The translations under genes were made by a program, and so were the position numbers. DNA of 64,000 nt from Treponema sp. (GTDB taxonomy: Bacteria > Spirochaetota > Spirochaetia > Treponematales > Treponemataceae): assembly GCA_017963165.1 (NCBI GenBank), contig JAGCTZ010000057.1, forward strand, positions 43,720 through 107,719, in the 5' to 3' direction. Positions 54,648 to 62,962 of the stretch are shown in pieces. Within the stretch, counting starts at the first letter, position 1. Each line of letters starts with the position of its first letter. The notes under the pieces are model-generated. The model was not told where the DNA came from. It made no database searches and was given only the letters and a program-made list of their open reading frames with translations.

Positions 54648-55057
54648 GAGTTCTTATTGATACAAATATTATTATCGATATACTGCAAAACCGACAGCCT
54701 TTTTTTAATAGGTCCTTTGATTCTGTTCAGCTAGCATTACAAAAATGTTCTGTTTATGTTTCAGCAACAACTATTACAGATGTTGTATACATTACTCGTA
54801 AGGCGTTTAGTAATTCTATCGATCAAAAGAATGCTCTGATGGATTTTTTTTCGCAATTTAGGATTTGTTCAGTAAAAAAGAAACAGTTGAAGAAAGCATT
54901 TTCTTCATCAATGTCAGATTTTGAAGATGCAGTACAGGCTTTTTGTGCAAAGCACTGTCATATTTCATATATTATTACAAGAAACACAAAGGATTATAAA
55001 CTTTCTCCAGTAAAAGCAATTGAACCAATGGATTTTATTACGATTCTCGGTAAATAA
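54644..55057 (+). CDS. PIN-domain toxin ribonuclease
   Basis: 137 residues, VLIDTNIIIDILQNR with the first Asp, SATTITDVVYITRKA, DFEDAVQAFCA with the second acidic pair, and ITRNTKDYK. These match the VapC/PIN ribonuclease family. It follows the antitoxin with ATGA overlap. The pair lies between two copies of the heptamer leader. Confidence 0.9.
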   Translation: MRVLIDTNIIIDILQNRQPFFNRSFDSVQLALQKCSVYVSATTITDVVYITRKAFSNSIDQKNALMDFFSQFRICSVKKKQLKKAFSSSMSDFEDAVQAFCAKHCHISYIITRNTKDYKLSPVKAIEPMDFITILGK

Positions 55058-55086
55058 TTTTTTTTACAAAAATGCAGATTCCCGTG

Positions 55087-55384
55087 TTATAATTTTTATA
55101 TGGCGATTTTTCTGCCACCAAAAAATGATGATTTTTCTCATGAAGACTTGACACATAATTTAAGTGTGTGTCATAATTCGCAGTTCGCAGTTCGCAGTTC
55201 GCAGTTCGCAGTTCGCAGTTCGCAGTTCGCAGTTCGCAGTTCGCAGTTCGCAGTTCCGCTAGCGGTTATTCTGCCCGCTGACATAAATCAAAAATATTTT
55301 TTCCCACAAACAGGTCCGCGTTGTTATGAGGTACATTTCATTACATCACGGACTTTAAATATTTTAAATCATTCGGACGGAGGT
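55087..55384. repeat. Heptamer leader, copy 2 (about 300-bp direct repeat)
   Basis: Near-identical to 53928-54224, including TATAAT 6 nt before ATGGCG, TTGACA-18-CATAAT-type promoter, eleven TTCGCAG heptamers at 55177-55253 and GGAGG. A single base is added right after the array (TTCCGCTAGCGG). It leads directly into the lipoprotein at 55392. Confidence 0.9.
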
Positions 55385-55405
55385 ATGTTGAATGAAAAAG
55401 CTTAA
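55100..55405 (+). CDS. Heptamer-encoded leader ORF, copy 2, overlapping the lipoprotein start
   Basis: 101 residues: the same start as copy 1, SQFAVRS repeats, then VPLAVILPADI and HSDGGMLNEKA. It stops at 55405, 14 nt past the ATG of the lipoprotein at 55392, so translation could be coupled. The extra C after the heptamers keeps this frame open. No known family. Expression is inferred from the TATAAT-6-ATG arrangement only. Confidence 0.45.
   Translation: MAIFLPPKNDDFSHEDLTHNLSVCHNSQFAVRSSQFAVRSSQFAVRSSQFAVPLAVILPADINQKYFFPQTGPRCYEVHFITSRTLNILNHSDGGMLNEKA
55177..55253. repeat. Eleven TTCGCAG heptanucleotide repeats, copy 2
   Basis: Perfect tandem array of 77 bp in the untranslated leader, or in the leader ORF, of the lipoprotein gene. 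Confidence 0.95.
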
Positions 55406-57512
55406 TGGAGTTGTCGCTCTCTTGGCGGCATTTGCACTTATGTTTGGAATTGTTTCGTGCAATCCAAATGCAGATGAAAATCTCGTTTATTATTCGGTTA
55501 CTTTTGATTCTGATGGCGGAAGTGATGTTGATGCCATAAAAGTAGAAAAAGGAAAAAAAGTAACCGAACCCGAAGCGCCTATCAAAACAGGTTATGATTT
55601 TGGCGGCTGGTACAATGGAGAAACAAAGTATGATTTTTCAAGTGCCGTTACTAAAAAATTGACGCTTGTAGCAAAATGGACTGTACATACATATACAATC
55701 ACTTACAATCTTGACGGTGGCACAAACAACAGCGGAAACCCTGCAACCTACACAATTAAAGATGAAATCACTCTGAAGGATGCGGAAAAAACAGGAAACA
55801 CGTTCAGCGGATGGTACAACGGAAATACAAAAGTTACTAAGATTGCAAAAGGTACAACCGGCGACATCACACTTTCTGCAACGTGGAATTTACAGAGGTA
55901 TGATGTAACGCTAAATACAAACGGCGGTACGATTACACAAGGAAAAGATGTCACGACCTATACCTACGGAACAGCTGTAACGCTCCCATCTACAAGCGAC
56001 ATCATACGATCGGGCTACAAATTCGGTGGATGGTTCATCTCAAACGATAACGGAACAACGCTCACAGGCGATGCTGTATCATCAATAACTGCAACAGACA
56101 CTGGCAACAAAGTTTTCTATGCTATGTGGCTTGAAATCTACACAATCACATACAACGGCGTTGAAAGCGGAATTACAAACCCAAATCCTACAACCTACAC
56201 GGTAGAGGACGAAATCACGCTTGTGGAAATCGAAAGGGATGGCTATGACTTTGGCTGGTACACTGCACCGAATGGCAGTGGTACCAGGGTTATGACAATC
56301 CCAAAAGGCTCTACGGGTGCAAAGAATCTCTGGGCTAATTGGTCTATAAAAACATATTCAATAGCCCTTGTTTACCAACTTGCCGATGGAACAATAAGGA
56401 CTTCCTGGTCTAATTATACCTACGGAACAGGAGCAACACTACCTTCGACAATCGAAGGCTATGACTTTGACGGATGGTTTACAAATTCAAACTATACAGG
56501 AGCAGCCGTAACAAAAATCACCACGACTGACTCAGGTAATAAAACTTTTTGGGCGAATACGACTCCTAAAACATACACCGTTACACTTAATACAAATGGC
56601 GGAACGATTGCTACCGGGAAAAACATCACATCATACAGCTACGGAACCGGTGCAACGCTTCCGACCGGAGCCGACATTATGAAAGACGGCCATGAGTTTG
56701 GCGGCTGGTTTACGGATGCTGAATGTTCGGGTTCAATGGTAGCACAAATCTCCATAACTGATACGGAAAATAAAACGTTTTGGGCAAAGTGGACTGAAAA
56801 GAGGACAGAAGTCAGCGGAAAAACAGGAAAATATGGTGCTCCTTATAGAGTTGGAGATATTGTGTTCAGCGACGGATCAGCAGTTCCTTATGAAGACCTG
56901 ACCGACACACAGAAACAAAATGCAGTTGCGGTAATTTTTTATGTGGGAACAGATTGCAACAACGAAGGTAATACAAATACACGTGCATTGGGTGTTGGCT
57001 TACAGAATTCACAAGGTGAAGCAAAAAAACAATATAATTGGCAAATTGAAACTGCGGAAGGTACTACGAAAATAATTCAGAATATGGCATGTGTTCCAAG
57101 TGAAACCGGAAAAGTAGGTTCAACTGCAACTTTCACGGGTACTCTTGACGGAAGCAATAACTGGACAGAACTCTGCGAAGCTGTAACCGATGAGGGTACA
57201 AGTGGAAACTATCCTGCATGGGAATGGGTTAATGCTTATGGCAATAATAATGCAATTACAGGAAATTATGCTTCGGACTGGTATATTCCGACAATAGCAG
57301 AACTGTGCATGATATATAGGGTAAGAGCAATAGTGAATGCAGGAATAGAAAAAGCTGGAGGAACAAAACTTGCAGACACTATATACTGGTCTTCAAGTAC
57401 AGACGATTCTTTTGAAAGTATGGTATATTATTTATGGCTTAATACCGGTAATCTTGGTTATGTTTTTTACGGTGGCGGAGATTACAGTGTTTGTGCCATC
57501 CACGAGTTTTAG
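55392..57512 (+). CDS. Surface lipoprotein with InlB B-repeats and C-terminal DUF1566-like domain
   Basis: 706 residues. The signal peptide ends MFGIVSCNP with a lipobox. About six InlB-type B-repeats (YSVTFDSDGGSDVDAIKVEKG, YTITYNLDGGTNNSG, YDVTLNTNGGTIT and so on) run from about 35 to 475. The C-terminus is a DUF1566-like domain (GDIVFSDGSAVPYEDL, LDGSNNWTELCE, ASDWYIPTIAELCMIYR, IYWSSSTDD). The same module is found three times in the lipoprotein at 17522. GGAGG precedes the ATG by 8 nt, and a heptamer-containing leader ORF overlaps it. Likely a phase-variable surface protein; that is inference. Confidence 0.87.
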   Translation: MKKLNGVVALLAAFALMFGIVSCNPNADENLVYYSVTFDSDGGSDVDAIKVEKGKKVTEPEAPIKTGYDFGGWYNGETKYDFSSAVTKKLTLVAKWTVHTYTITYNLDGGTNNSGNPATYTIKDEITLKDAEKTGNTFSGWYNGNTKVTKIAKGTTGDITLSATWNLQRYDVTLNTNGGTITQGKDVTTYTYGTAVTLPSTSDIIRSGYKFGGWFISNDNGTTLTGDAVSSITATDTGNKVFYAMWLEIYTITYNGVESGITNPNPTTYTVEDEITLVEIERDGYDFGWYTAPNGSGTRVMTIPKGSTGAKNLWANWSIKTYSIALVYQLADGTIRTSWSNYTYGTGATLPSTIEGYDFDGWFTNSNYTGAAVTKITTTDSGNKTFWANTTPKTYTVTLNTNGGTIATGKNITSYSYGTGATLPTGADIMKDGHEFGGWFTDAECSGSMVAQISITDTENKTFWAKWTEKRTEVSGKTGKYGAPYRVGDIVFSDGSAVPYEDLTDTQKQNAVAVIFYVGTDCNNEGNTNTRALGVGLQNSQGEAKKQYNWQIETAEGTTKIIQNMACVPSETGKVGSTATFTGTLDGSNNWTELCEAVTDEGTSGNYPAWEWVNAYGNNNAITGNYASDWYIPTIAELCMIYRVRAIVNAGIEKAGGTKLADTIYWSSSTDDSFESMVYYLWLNTGNLGYVFYGGGDYSVCAIHEF

Positions 57513-57688
57513 CTAAGCGCAAGGGCATGGAGCAGGCGCAACTTGTTGCGAGCCACTGGAGCGAGCGAACGAAGTGAGCGAGTGAAGCGGCTGACCGTTA
57601 GGGAACTGCGGAACGCCCGACCCAAGGCGATGGGATTCCCGCGTCTTGGCGCGGGAATGACAGAGCGGCGGGGTGCGCCCATATTTTT
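57513..57688. repeat. Intergenic repeats between the lipoprotein and cyclase genes
   Basis: No gene. It holds a CGCAAC/GTTGCG hairpin (57537-57550), a GAGCGAGCGAACGAAGTGAGCG tract near 57551-57582 and the half element GATTCCCGCG-tcttgg-CGCGGGAATGACA (57634-57662), related to the TGTCGGG/ATTCCCG family. Confidence 0.7.
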
Positions 57689-59230
57689 TTATAAATCACT
57701 AAGGGAATCACTATAAAGCTTAACCTTTTCCTTGCGGCCACGGATTTCGCTTTCTTCTACAAAGGTCAGCTGTAGAGCAGGATTTTTTTCTTTAAGTCTT
57801 TGAGCGGTGCTTTCGGAAAGCAGAAGATCTTTTTTATAAAGTTTGCACAGGCCTTCTATACGGCTTGCGGTATTTACTGTGTCGCCGATAACCGTGTATT
57901 CCATACGGTTTTCGGCACCAATGTTTCCTGCCAGAACTGTTCCGGAATGAAGTCCTATACCAAAACGAATTTCGGGTAGCCCTTCTGCTTTAAATTCCTG
58001 ATTCATTTTTACAAGCTCATTTCTCATGTCACAAGCGGCGGCATAAGCATCTGAAGCATGACTTTCGGACTGCATAGGAGCACCAAACAAAGCCATTACT
58101 GCGTCACCAATATATTTATTTATAACTCCATTATGGCGGGCAATACACTTTTCGAGCCCCGTAAAATATTTGTTTAAGAAGGATACAATTTTTTCCGGAG
58201 CCATGTTTTCGGAAAGACTTGTAAAGCCTCGTATATCGCAGAACATAACAGTGACATCAAGACTTTCGCCTCCAAGGGCTACGTTTTTATTCAATAGATA
58301 ATCGCGTATTTGTGGAGTAACAATTTTTCCAAAGGTGTCGCGCATGAACTCTTTTTCTTTAAGAGCTTTTGTCATGTCATTAAAGGTGTCGCCAAGTACG
58401 CCCATTTCGTCATTCGAACAAATTACCGTTTTGCAGTCATAATTTCCTTTTGAAATTTCATTTGCGCTGTTTGTAAGTTTTTTAAGAGGACCGGAGAAAA
58501 AGTGTGACATCAAAATGGTCATCAAAAAACCAATAAAAAGTATAATGCCCGCAAAAATAAAATCATTATAATCCGGAATTTCTACATTGTAGCGCTTTGT
58601 AAAAAAGAGTCTGATTCCTAAAAATCCTGCCGGAAAAATTGCAGCCGAAAAAAAGTAAAAAAGAAAAATATTTCTTATTGAAGAAAGCGACATTCTTTCT
58701 GTGTCCGAAATATTTCCTTCCGGGTAAAGATTCGGCAGAACTACATTGCGGTTTAAGGTTTCAAGAGTAAAGTATGTTAGTGTAAATGACAAAATAGAAA
58801 GAAAGATATACGAAGAAAGAGACATAATTAAAATAAAAGTTATGTCCATATCAAAATAGAATTTAAAATAAATTAAAAAAGCCATTTCAAGAATACAATT
58901 AGAAATCCATCCGGCTGTACCACGCAGGGCAAAAGCGGCAGGAATATGAACCTGATACTTTATAAATTCCTTTTCGTCATTTTGATGTTTTACAGCTTTT
59001 CTTACATATGAAACACAAAGGAGTACAGGAAGCATATAACATAATATGCTTAATGAATTTATTAAAACAGGCTTGCTGTCCAAAAATGCTTTCCACGCCT
59101 GCATTGGTTTGTTATCCGGCATTGGAAAACTCGTAATATTTGTGGAAGCTACGGCAAGTATGTTTGCAAAAAGACAGATGATTCCGTAAAACAGAGAAGG
59201 ATACTTAAGAAAAACCTTTTTTATTTTCAT
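57689..59230 (-). CDS. Adenylate/guanylate cyclase with HAMP domain
   Basis: 513 residues. About six N-terminal hydrophobic segments (to about 280), a HAMP domain (about 265-320, KKLTNSANEISKGNYDCK), and a class III cyclase domain (VTVMFCDIRGFTSLSEN, IGDAVMALFGAP, GIGLHSGTVLAGNIG, YTVIGDTVNTASRIE). The metal Asp residues in CDIRG and GDAVM are intact. Product is cAMP or cGMP; the substrate-specifying residues were not assigned. Start at 59230 is preferred, because upstream codons read into a repeat. TATAAT lies 6 nt before it and there is no ribosome-binding site. Confidence 0.9.
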   Translation of the reverse strand: MKIKKVFLKYPSLFYGIICLFANILAVASTNITSFPMPDNKPMQAWKAFLDSKPVLINSLSILCYMLPVLLCVSYVRKAVKHQNDEKEFIKYQVHIPAAFALRGTAGWISNCILEMAFLIYFKFYFDMDITFILIMSLSSYIFLSILSFTLTYFTLETLNRNVVLPNLYPEGNISDTERMSLSSIRNIFLFYFFSAAIFPAGFLGIRLFFTKRYNVEIPDYNDFIFAGIILFIGFLMTILMSHFFSGPLKKLTNSANEISKGNYDCKTVICSNDEMGVLGDTFNDMTKALKEKEFMRDTFGKIVTPQIRDYLLNKNVALGGESLDVTVMFCDIRGFTSLSENMAPEKIVSFLNKYFTGLEKCIARHNGVINKYIGDAVMALFGAPMQSESHASDAYAAACDMRNELVKMNQEFKAEGLPEIRFGIGLHSGTVLAGNIGAENRMEYTVIGDTVNTASRIEGLCKLYKKDLLLSESTAQRLKEKNPALQLTFVEESEIRGRKEKVKLYSDSLSDL

Positions 59231-59272
59231 ATTGATATTATAGCATGAATTTAAATAATTTAAAAAAAAAAC

Positions 59273-59320
59273 TTGACAGGCGGGCGAATGTGTTATATTG
59301 TGTATATACAATATACACAA
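59273..59320 (+). promoter_or_regulatory. Promoter and palindromic operator of the Ytr-like operon
   Basis: TTGACA (59273-59278) with a TATTGT-type -10 17 nt later (59296-59301). Over the -10 and start site lies a perfect palindrome with arms TTGTGTATAT and ATATACACAA and the centre ACA (59298-59320). This is the kind of site a GntR/YtrA dimer binds, and the operon encodes such a regulator at 61012. Binding would block the promoter. Confidence 0.75.
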
Positions 59321-59326
59321 GTTATT

Positions 59327-59393
59327 GTCATTGTCGGGCTTGACCCGACAATCCAAACTTATAAAAGATCCCCGGGGCAAGCCCGAGGATGAC
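59327..59393. repeat. TGTCGGG hairpin element, copy 2
   Basis: Two hairpins, TGTCGGG-cttga-CCCGACA and CCCCGGGGCAAGCCCGAGG-like, in the 5' leader of the Ytr-like operon. A full relative is at 11281-11367. It forms the upstream sequence of the leader mRNA between operator and GAGG. Confidence 0.7.
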
Positions 59394-59413
59394 AAGAACA
59401 ATGAGGTATGCTT

Positions 59414-60274
59414 ATGAATTTAATTGAAATCAATGGTCTTTGCAAAAACTTTGACTCCTTTAAATTAAAGGATGTTAGTTTTTCTCTTGAACAGGGCTAC
59501 ATAATGGGCTTTATTGGACGAAACGGCGCCGGTAAATCTACTACCCTCAAATGTATGCTCAACATTATGAATAACGATGGCGGCAGTGTAAATCTTTGCG
59601 GACTTTCAATGCCTAAGGATGAAATAGAAATTAAGAATAAGGTTGGTTACGTTTTTGGTGGCGTAGACTTTTATCCGGAATCAAAAATTAAACAAATAAC
59701 AGATGTAACAAAAACCTTTTACAACGAATGGGATGATGCACGCTACAAAAAGCTTTGTGAACGTTTTGAAATTGATGAAAACAAAAAATTCAAGCATCTG
59801 AGCGCAGGTATGAAAGTTAAATATTCACTTGCAATTGCAATGAGTCATAATCCACAGCTTTTGATTCTTGATGAACCAACAAGCGGACTTGATCCGGCAG
59901 CACGCGATGACCTTGTCCTTATGTTCCAGGAGTTTATCGAAGACGGCGAACATTCAATTCTGTTTTCAACACACATCACAAGCGACCTTGAAAAATGTGC
60001 AGATTACATCACTTACATCAAACAGGGGCAGGTTCTTGCAAGTTCAGACAGAGAAACCTTCCGCACAAGTTACATCAGTGTTGCAGGAAAAAAAGAGCAG
60101 CTGACAGAAGAAGCACAAGGCAGAATTATAGGCTTGCATAAACATCAGCTTGGCTTTGAAGGTCTTATGAAAACAGAAGATAAGGCTCTTGCACAGGCCG
60201 GTGGTTTTGAAATTGCAGAACCAACTCTTGAAGATATTATGATTCACGTAGAACGCAGACAGGAGGCAGAATAA
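59414..60274 (+). CDS. ABC transporter ATP-binding protein (YtrB-like)
   Basis: 286 residues: GRNGAGKST Walker A, LSAGMKVKYSLA signature, LLILDEPTSGLD Walker B. First gene of the operator-controlled operon, paired with the permease that starts on its last base. In Bacillus YtrA-type operons respond to cell-wall-active antibiotics; the substrate here is not known. Start at 59414 is chosen for GAGG 7 nt upstream (ATG at 59408 is too close). Confidence 0.9.
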   Translation: MNLIEINGLCKNFDSFKLKDVSFSLEQGYIMGFIGRNGAGKSTTLKCMLNIMNNDGGSVNLCGLSMPKDEIEIKNKVGYVFGGVDFYPESKIKQITDVTKTFYNEWDDARYKKLCERFEIDENKKFKHLSAGMKVKYSLAIAMSHNPQLLILDEPTSGLDPAARDDLVLMFQEFIEDGEHSILFSTHITSDLEKCADYITYIKQGQVLASSDRETFRTSYISVAGKKEQLTEEAQGRIIGLHKHQLGFEGLMKTEDKALAQAGGFEIAEPTLEDIMIHVERRQEAE

Positions 60275-60990
60275 TGAAATCACAGACCTTAAATCTTTTG
60301 AAAAAAGAAATGAAACTAGGCAACTCCGCACAGACAATGATCTGGTTTATCTGTTGTTTTGGAATGTTTTTTATTCCAAATTATCCTGTGTACATCGGGC
60401 CGTTTTATATTACGCTGAGCATCTTTATGACCTTTGGAATGAATCAGGTTTCGCACGACACTCTTTATACTGTACTGCTGCCTGTACGCAAAATAGACAC
60501 AGTTAAGGCCCGCTTTCTTTTCTGCGGAATGCTCGAAGTAGTTTCTATTTTCTTCGCAGTGCTTGCAGGAATTATCCGCCACTTTGGAAATTTCCCGGAA
60601 CCAAAATCTGGTGTTGGAATTACAATTGCATACCTTGGCTTGCAGCTCATAGTTTATGCAATTTTCAATTTCATCTTTTTGGGCAATGTATATAAAGACC
60701 CTGTAAAACCTGGAAAACTTTATCTTTTTGCGGGAATTACTTATTTTGTAACTTATGCAATCTGCGAATTACCTGTATGGAATTATTTTCATGCAAAAGG
60801 AACTTTGTCTGATGCACAGATTGCAGAAAATTTTTCATTTGCAAAGGTTGGACTTTTATTCTATACACAGGATAGTGCATTCCTTGGAAAACAATGTATA
60901 ATCCTTCTTGCCGGACTTTTGATTTATGCAGGAACCTGGGTTTTAACCTTTGGCCGTGCCGCCAAACAGTTTGAAAAATACGATATGTAA
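60274..60990 (+). CDS. ABC-2 type membrane permease
   Basis: 238 residues with about six hydrophobic segments (for example TMIWFICCFGMFFIPNYPV and IILLAGLLIYAGTWVLTF). Lacks an ATPase motif and overlaps the preceding ATPase gene by one base (TAATG). It forms the membrane part of the two-component ABC unit with 59414-60274. Confidence 0.85.
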   Translation: MKSQTLNLLKKEMKLGNSAQTMIWFICCFGMFFIPNYPVYIGPFYITLSIFMTFGMNQVSHDTLYTVLLPVRKIDTVKARFLFCGMLEVVSIFFAVLAGIIRHFGNFPEPKSGVGITIAYLGLQLIVYAIFNFIFLGNVYKDPVKPGKLYLFAGITYFVTYAICELPVWNYFHAKGTLSDAQIAENFSFAKVGLLFYTQDSAFLGKQCIILLAGLLIYAGTWVLTFGRAAKQFEKYDM

Positions 60991-61011
60991 GAGATTCGCA
61001 AAACGTAATTT

Positions 61012-61377
61012 ATGGATATAGTATTGTCACAAAGAACTGACAAACCAATTTATACTCAAATCTACGAGCAGATAGCAAACCAGATAATGACTGGAAAGCT
61101 TTCTGCCGGAGAAAAGCTTCCTCCTATCCGAACAGTTGCCCTGAACCTGCGCATAAGTGTTATTCCCGTTAAGCAGGCCTGGGAGCAGCTGGAACGGGAA
61201 GGCTTTATTGCTACAGCGGCAGGCCGGGGAACCTTTGTAAATGAACTGGCGCATCATGAATTATCCGGAAAACGCATTGCAGCAGCAGAAGAACTTTTGA
61301 GCAAGGCTGTGAGCGACTGCCACGAGATGGGTCTACAGCTGGATGAAATAATTGAACTAGTTAAAAAGAATTATTAA
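61012..61377 (+). CDS. GntR family regulator (YtrA subfamily)
   Basis: 121 residues. The short YtrA-type GntR: KPIYTQIYEQIANQIMTGKLSAGEKLPPIRTVALNLRIS, then WEQLEREGFIATAAGRGTFV, with only a short C-terminal helical tail. It is the last gene of the operon, 21 nt after the permease, and probably represses the operon through the palindrome at 59298-59320. It overlaps the convergent esterase end by 4 nt. Confidence 0.9.
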   Translation: MDIVLSQRTDKPIYTQIYEQIANQIMTGKLSAGEKLPPIRTVALNLRISVIPVKQAWEQLEREGFIATAAGRGTFVNELAHHELSGKRIAAAEELLSKAVSDCHEMGLQLDEIIELVKKNY

Positions 61378-62297
61378 AGTTTCATTAAACTCTTGAAGAA
61401 GGCACATTCTTCATCATTACAGGTGGCGGCAATTGCAAGTCTTGGATCGCAATGGAAAACATGCCACAAAGGTTCTTCTTCTGATCCGTAACAATGATAT
61501 TCGTATTTTACACCGGCGGCATCAAACGCATCTGTAATAATCTTTGCCTGTGAAAAAAGAAAATCACCAATACAAGTCATTACAAAAGCAGGTGGAAAAT
61601 CCTTTGTTACATGAAGATACGGATTTACAAGGTTAAGACTTTGTTCCGTTACATCTCCGTTCAGCAAGGCCTTAAGAAGCATTGGCATAAGCGGATTTGT
61701 TTCCAGAGCCGGATCCATATTATATTTTCCGCAGTTAAGTGCAACGCCCCGCAACGAAAAAGATTTTTCCTTTATAAACGGATAATTTTTTGCATATTCA
61801 GGATTTGTCAGAATATCAGCATAAAGACTAAGCAGGTGACCGCCGGCAGAATCTCCGACAGCAAAAACATTGTTCAAATCAAAACCATATTTTTCGGCAT
61901 TTGCATCAATCCATTGAAAAACCTTTTCGGTATCTTCGACAGAACTAGGGAAAATTGTTTCCGGTGCAAGCCTGTAGGAATAATTAACAACTGCAAAACC
62001 ACGCTGCGCAAGCTTCATGCAGTAAAACTGATAAATATCTTTATCACCATAAACCCAGGCGCCGCCATGTACACTTACAATTACTGGTATTTTAGAAAGA
62101 GTGTCTGTTCCTGCACTTTTAGGACGATAGACATCGAGCATCTGCCATTTTTTGAATTTGAAATCGTCGCCGTAAACAATATCATCAAATCGGATTAAGT
62201 CTGGAGGTGTTGTCTGACCTGCATCCCTCTTTTTATCTCCGCGCCAGAAATCTCTTCGCGTTTTCCACGCCATATACTGATAAATAAGATTAACCAT
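61374..62297 (-). CDS. Alpha/beta hydrolase (esterase/lipase, HSL-like)
   Basis: 307 residues. VHGGAWVYGDKD is the HGGAW oxyanion block, FAVGDSAGGHLLS is the nucleophile elbow, FVMTCIGDFL contains the catalytic Asp and EEPLWHVFHCDP holds the His. A hormone-sensitive-lipase-like fold, probably a carboxylesterase. Intracellular as no signal is seen. Convergent with the GntR gene. Confidence 0.88.
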   Translation of the reverse strand: MVNLIYQYMAWKTRRDFWRGDKKRDAGQTTPPDLIRFDDIVYGDDFKFKKWQMLDVYRPKSAGTDTLSKIPVIVSVHGGAWVYGDKDIYQFYCMKLAQRGFAVVNYSYRLAPETIFPSSVEDTEKVFQWIDANAEKYGFDLNNVFAVGDSAGGHLLSLYADILTNPEYAKNYPFIKEKSFSLRGVALNCGKYNMDPALETNPLMPMLLKALLNGDVTEQSLNLVNPYLHVTKDFPPAFVMTCIGDFLFSQAKIITDAFDAAGVKYEYHCYGSEEEPLWHVFHCDPRLAIAATCNDEECAFFKSLMKL

Positions 62298-62440
62298 CTT
62301 CCCCGCTCCTTTGCAGATTTCTTGTAAATAACTCTACATTTATTTTACCACAAAAAGCAAAATTCGCAATAATGACATAGATTTTTTTATTGTTGCGATT
62401 ATTGATAATACAAACTATAATATAGATAGAGGTTTTTTTT

Positions 62441-62962
62441 ATGAAAAAGATGTTCAGATTGTTAGGCGTAACTGCAGCTTTTCTATTTGTATTAATGACT
62501 TTGGGCTGCGCTTCTAAAAAGGGAGAACTCCAGGAAATCACAGACGAAGCTTTTTCTCCAAAAATTGTTTTAATTGCATCGGGTTCTGAACGACTTGTAA
62601 AGTTCGAAATCGACAAGAACGAACTTATTCCGGGAATCAATACAAGCGCTGTTCAGGCTTCCTCTATTGAAATAAGCATTTTTTCGGGACGTAAACCTGC
62701 AAACGGTGGCAGCGCAGGAACTCCTGTAGCAACAATTACGTTTGACCTCTTAAAAGATGCAGACAGACTTTTAAAAGGCTATGACCTTATGGCAAATGAA
62801 AAAGAGCTTAAGATTTCGGCAGCAGATTTGAATTCAAAGCTTAAGGCAAATCAGTATTATTATGCCAGAGGAAAATTTGAAGCAACTGTAAAAGAAGACA
62901 AGGTTGTTACAAAAACAAAGACTCTCTACAGCAACGATACTGTTTACACTCCGGTTGAATAA
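62441..62962 (+). CDS. Small lipoprotein, unknown function
   Basis: 173 residues. The signal peptide ends LMTLGCASK with a lipobox. The mature part has a Gly/Lys-rich region (FSGRKPANGGSAGTPVATITFDLL) and an even distribution of charged residues. No family recognised. AGAGG lies before the ATG, and a TATAAT box is at about 62417-62422. It ends by sharing an A with the next start, so it is first of a run with the FMN-bind-like gene and queH. Confidence 0.75.
   Translation: MKKMFRLLGVTAAFLFVLMTLGCASKKGELQEITDEAFSPKIVLIASGSERLVKFEIDKNELIPGINTSAVQASSIEISIFSGRKPANGGSAGTPVATITFDLLKDADRLLKGYDLMANEKELKISAADLNSKLKANQYYYARGKFEATVKEDKVVTKTKTLYSNDTVYTPVE

Noticed and set aside
54018..55253. CRISPR array
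   Set aside because: Units are 7 bp with no spacers, and no cas genes are present.
57630..57670. Rho-independent terminator of the lipoprotein at 55392
   Set aside because: The hairpin belongs to a dispersed repeat and is not followed by a T run on the plus strand close enough to be convincing.
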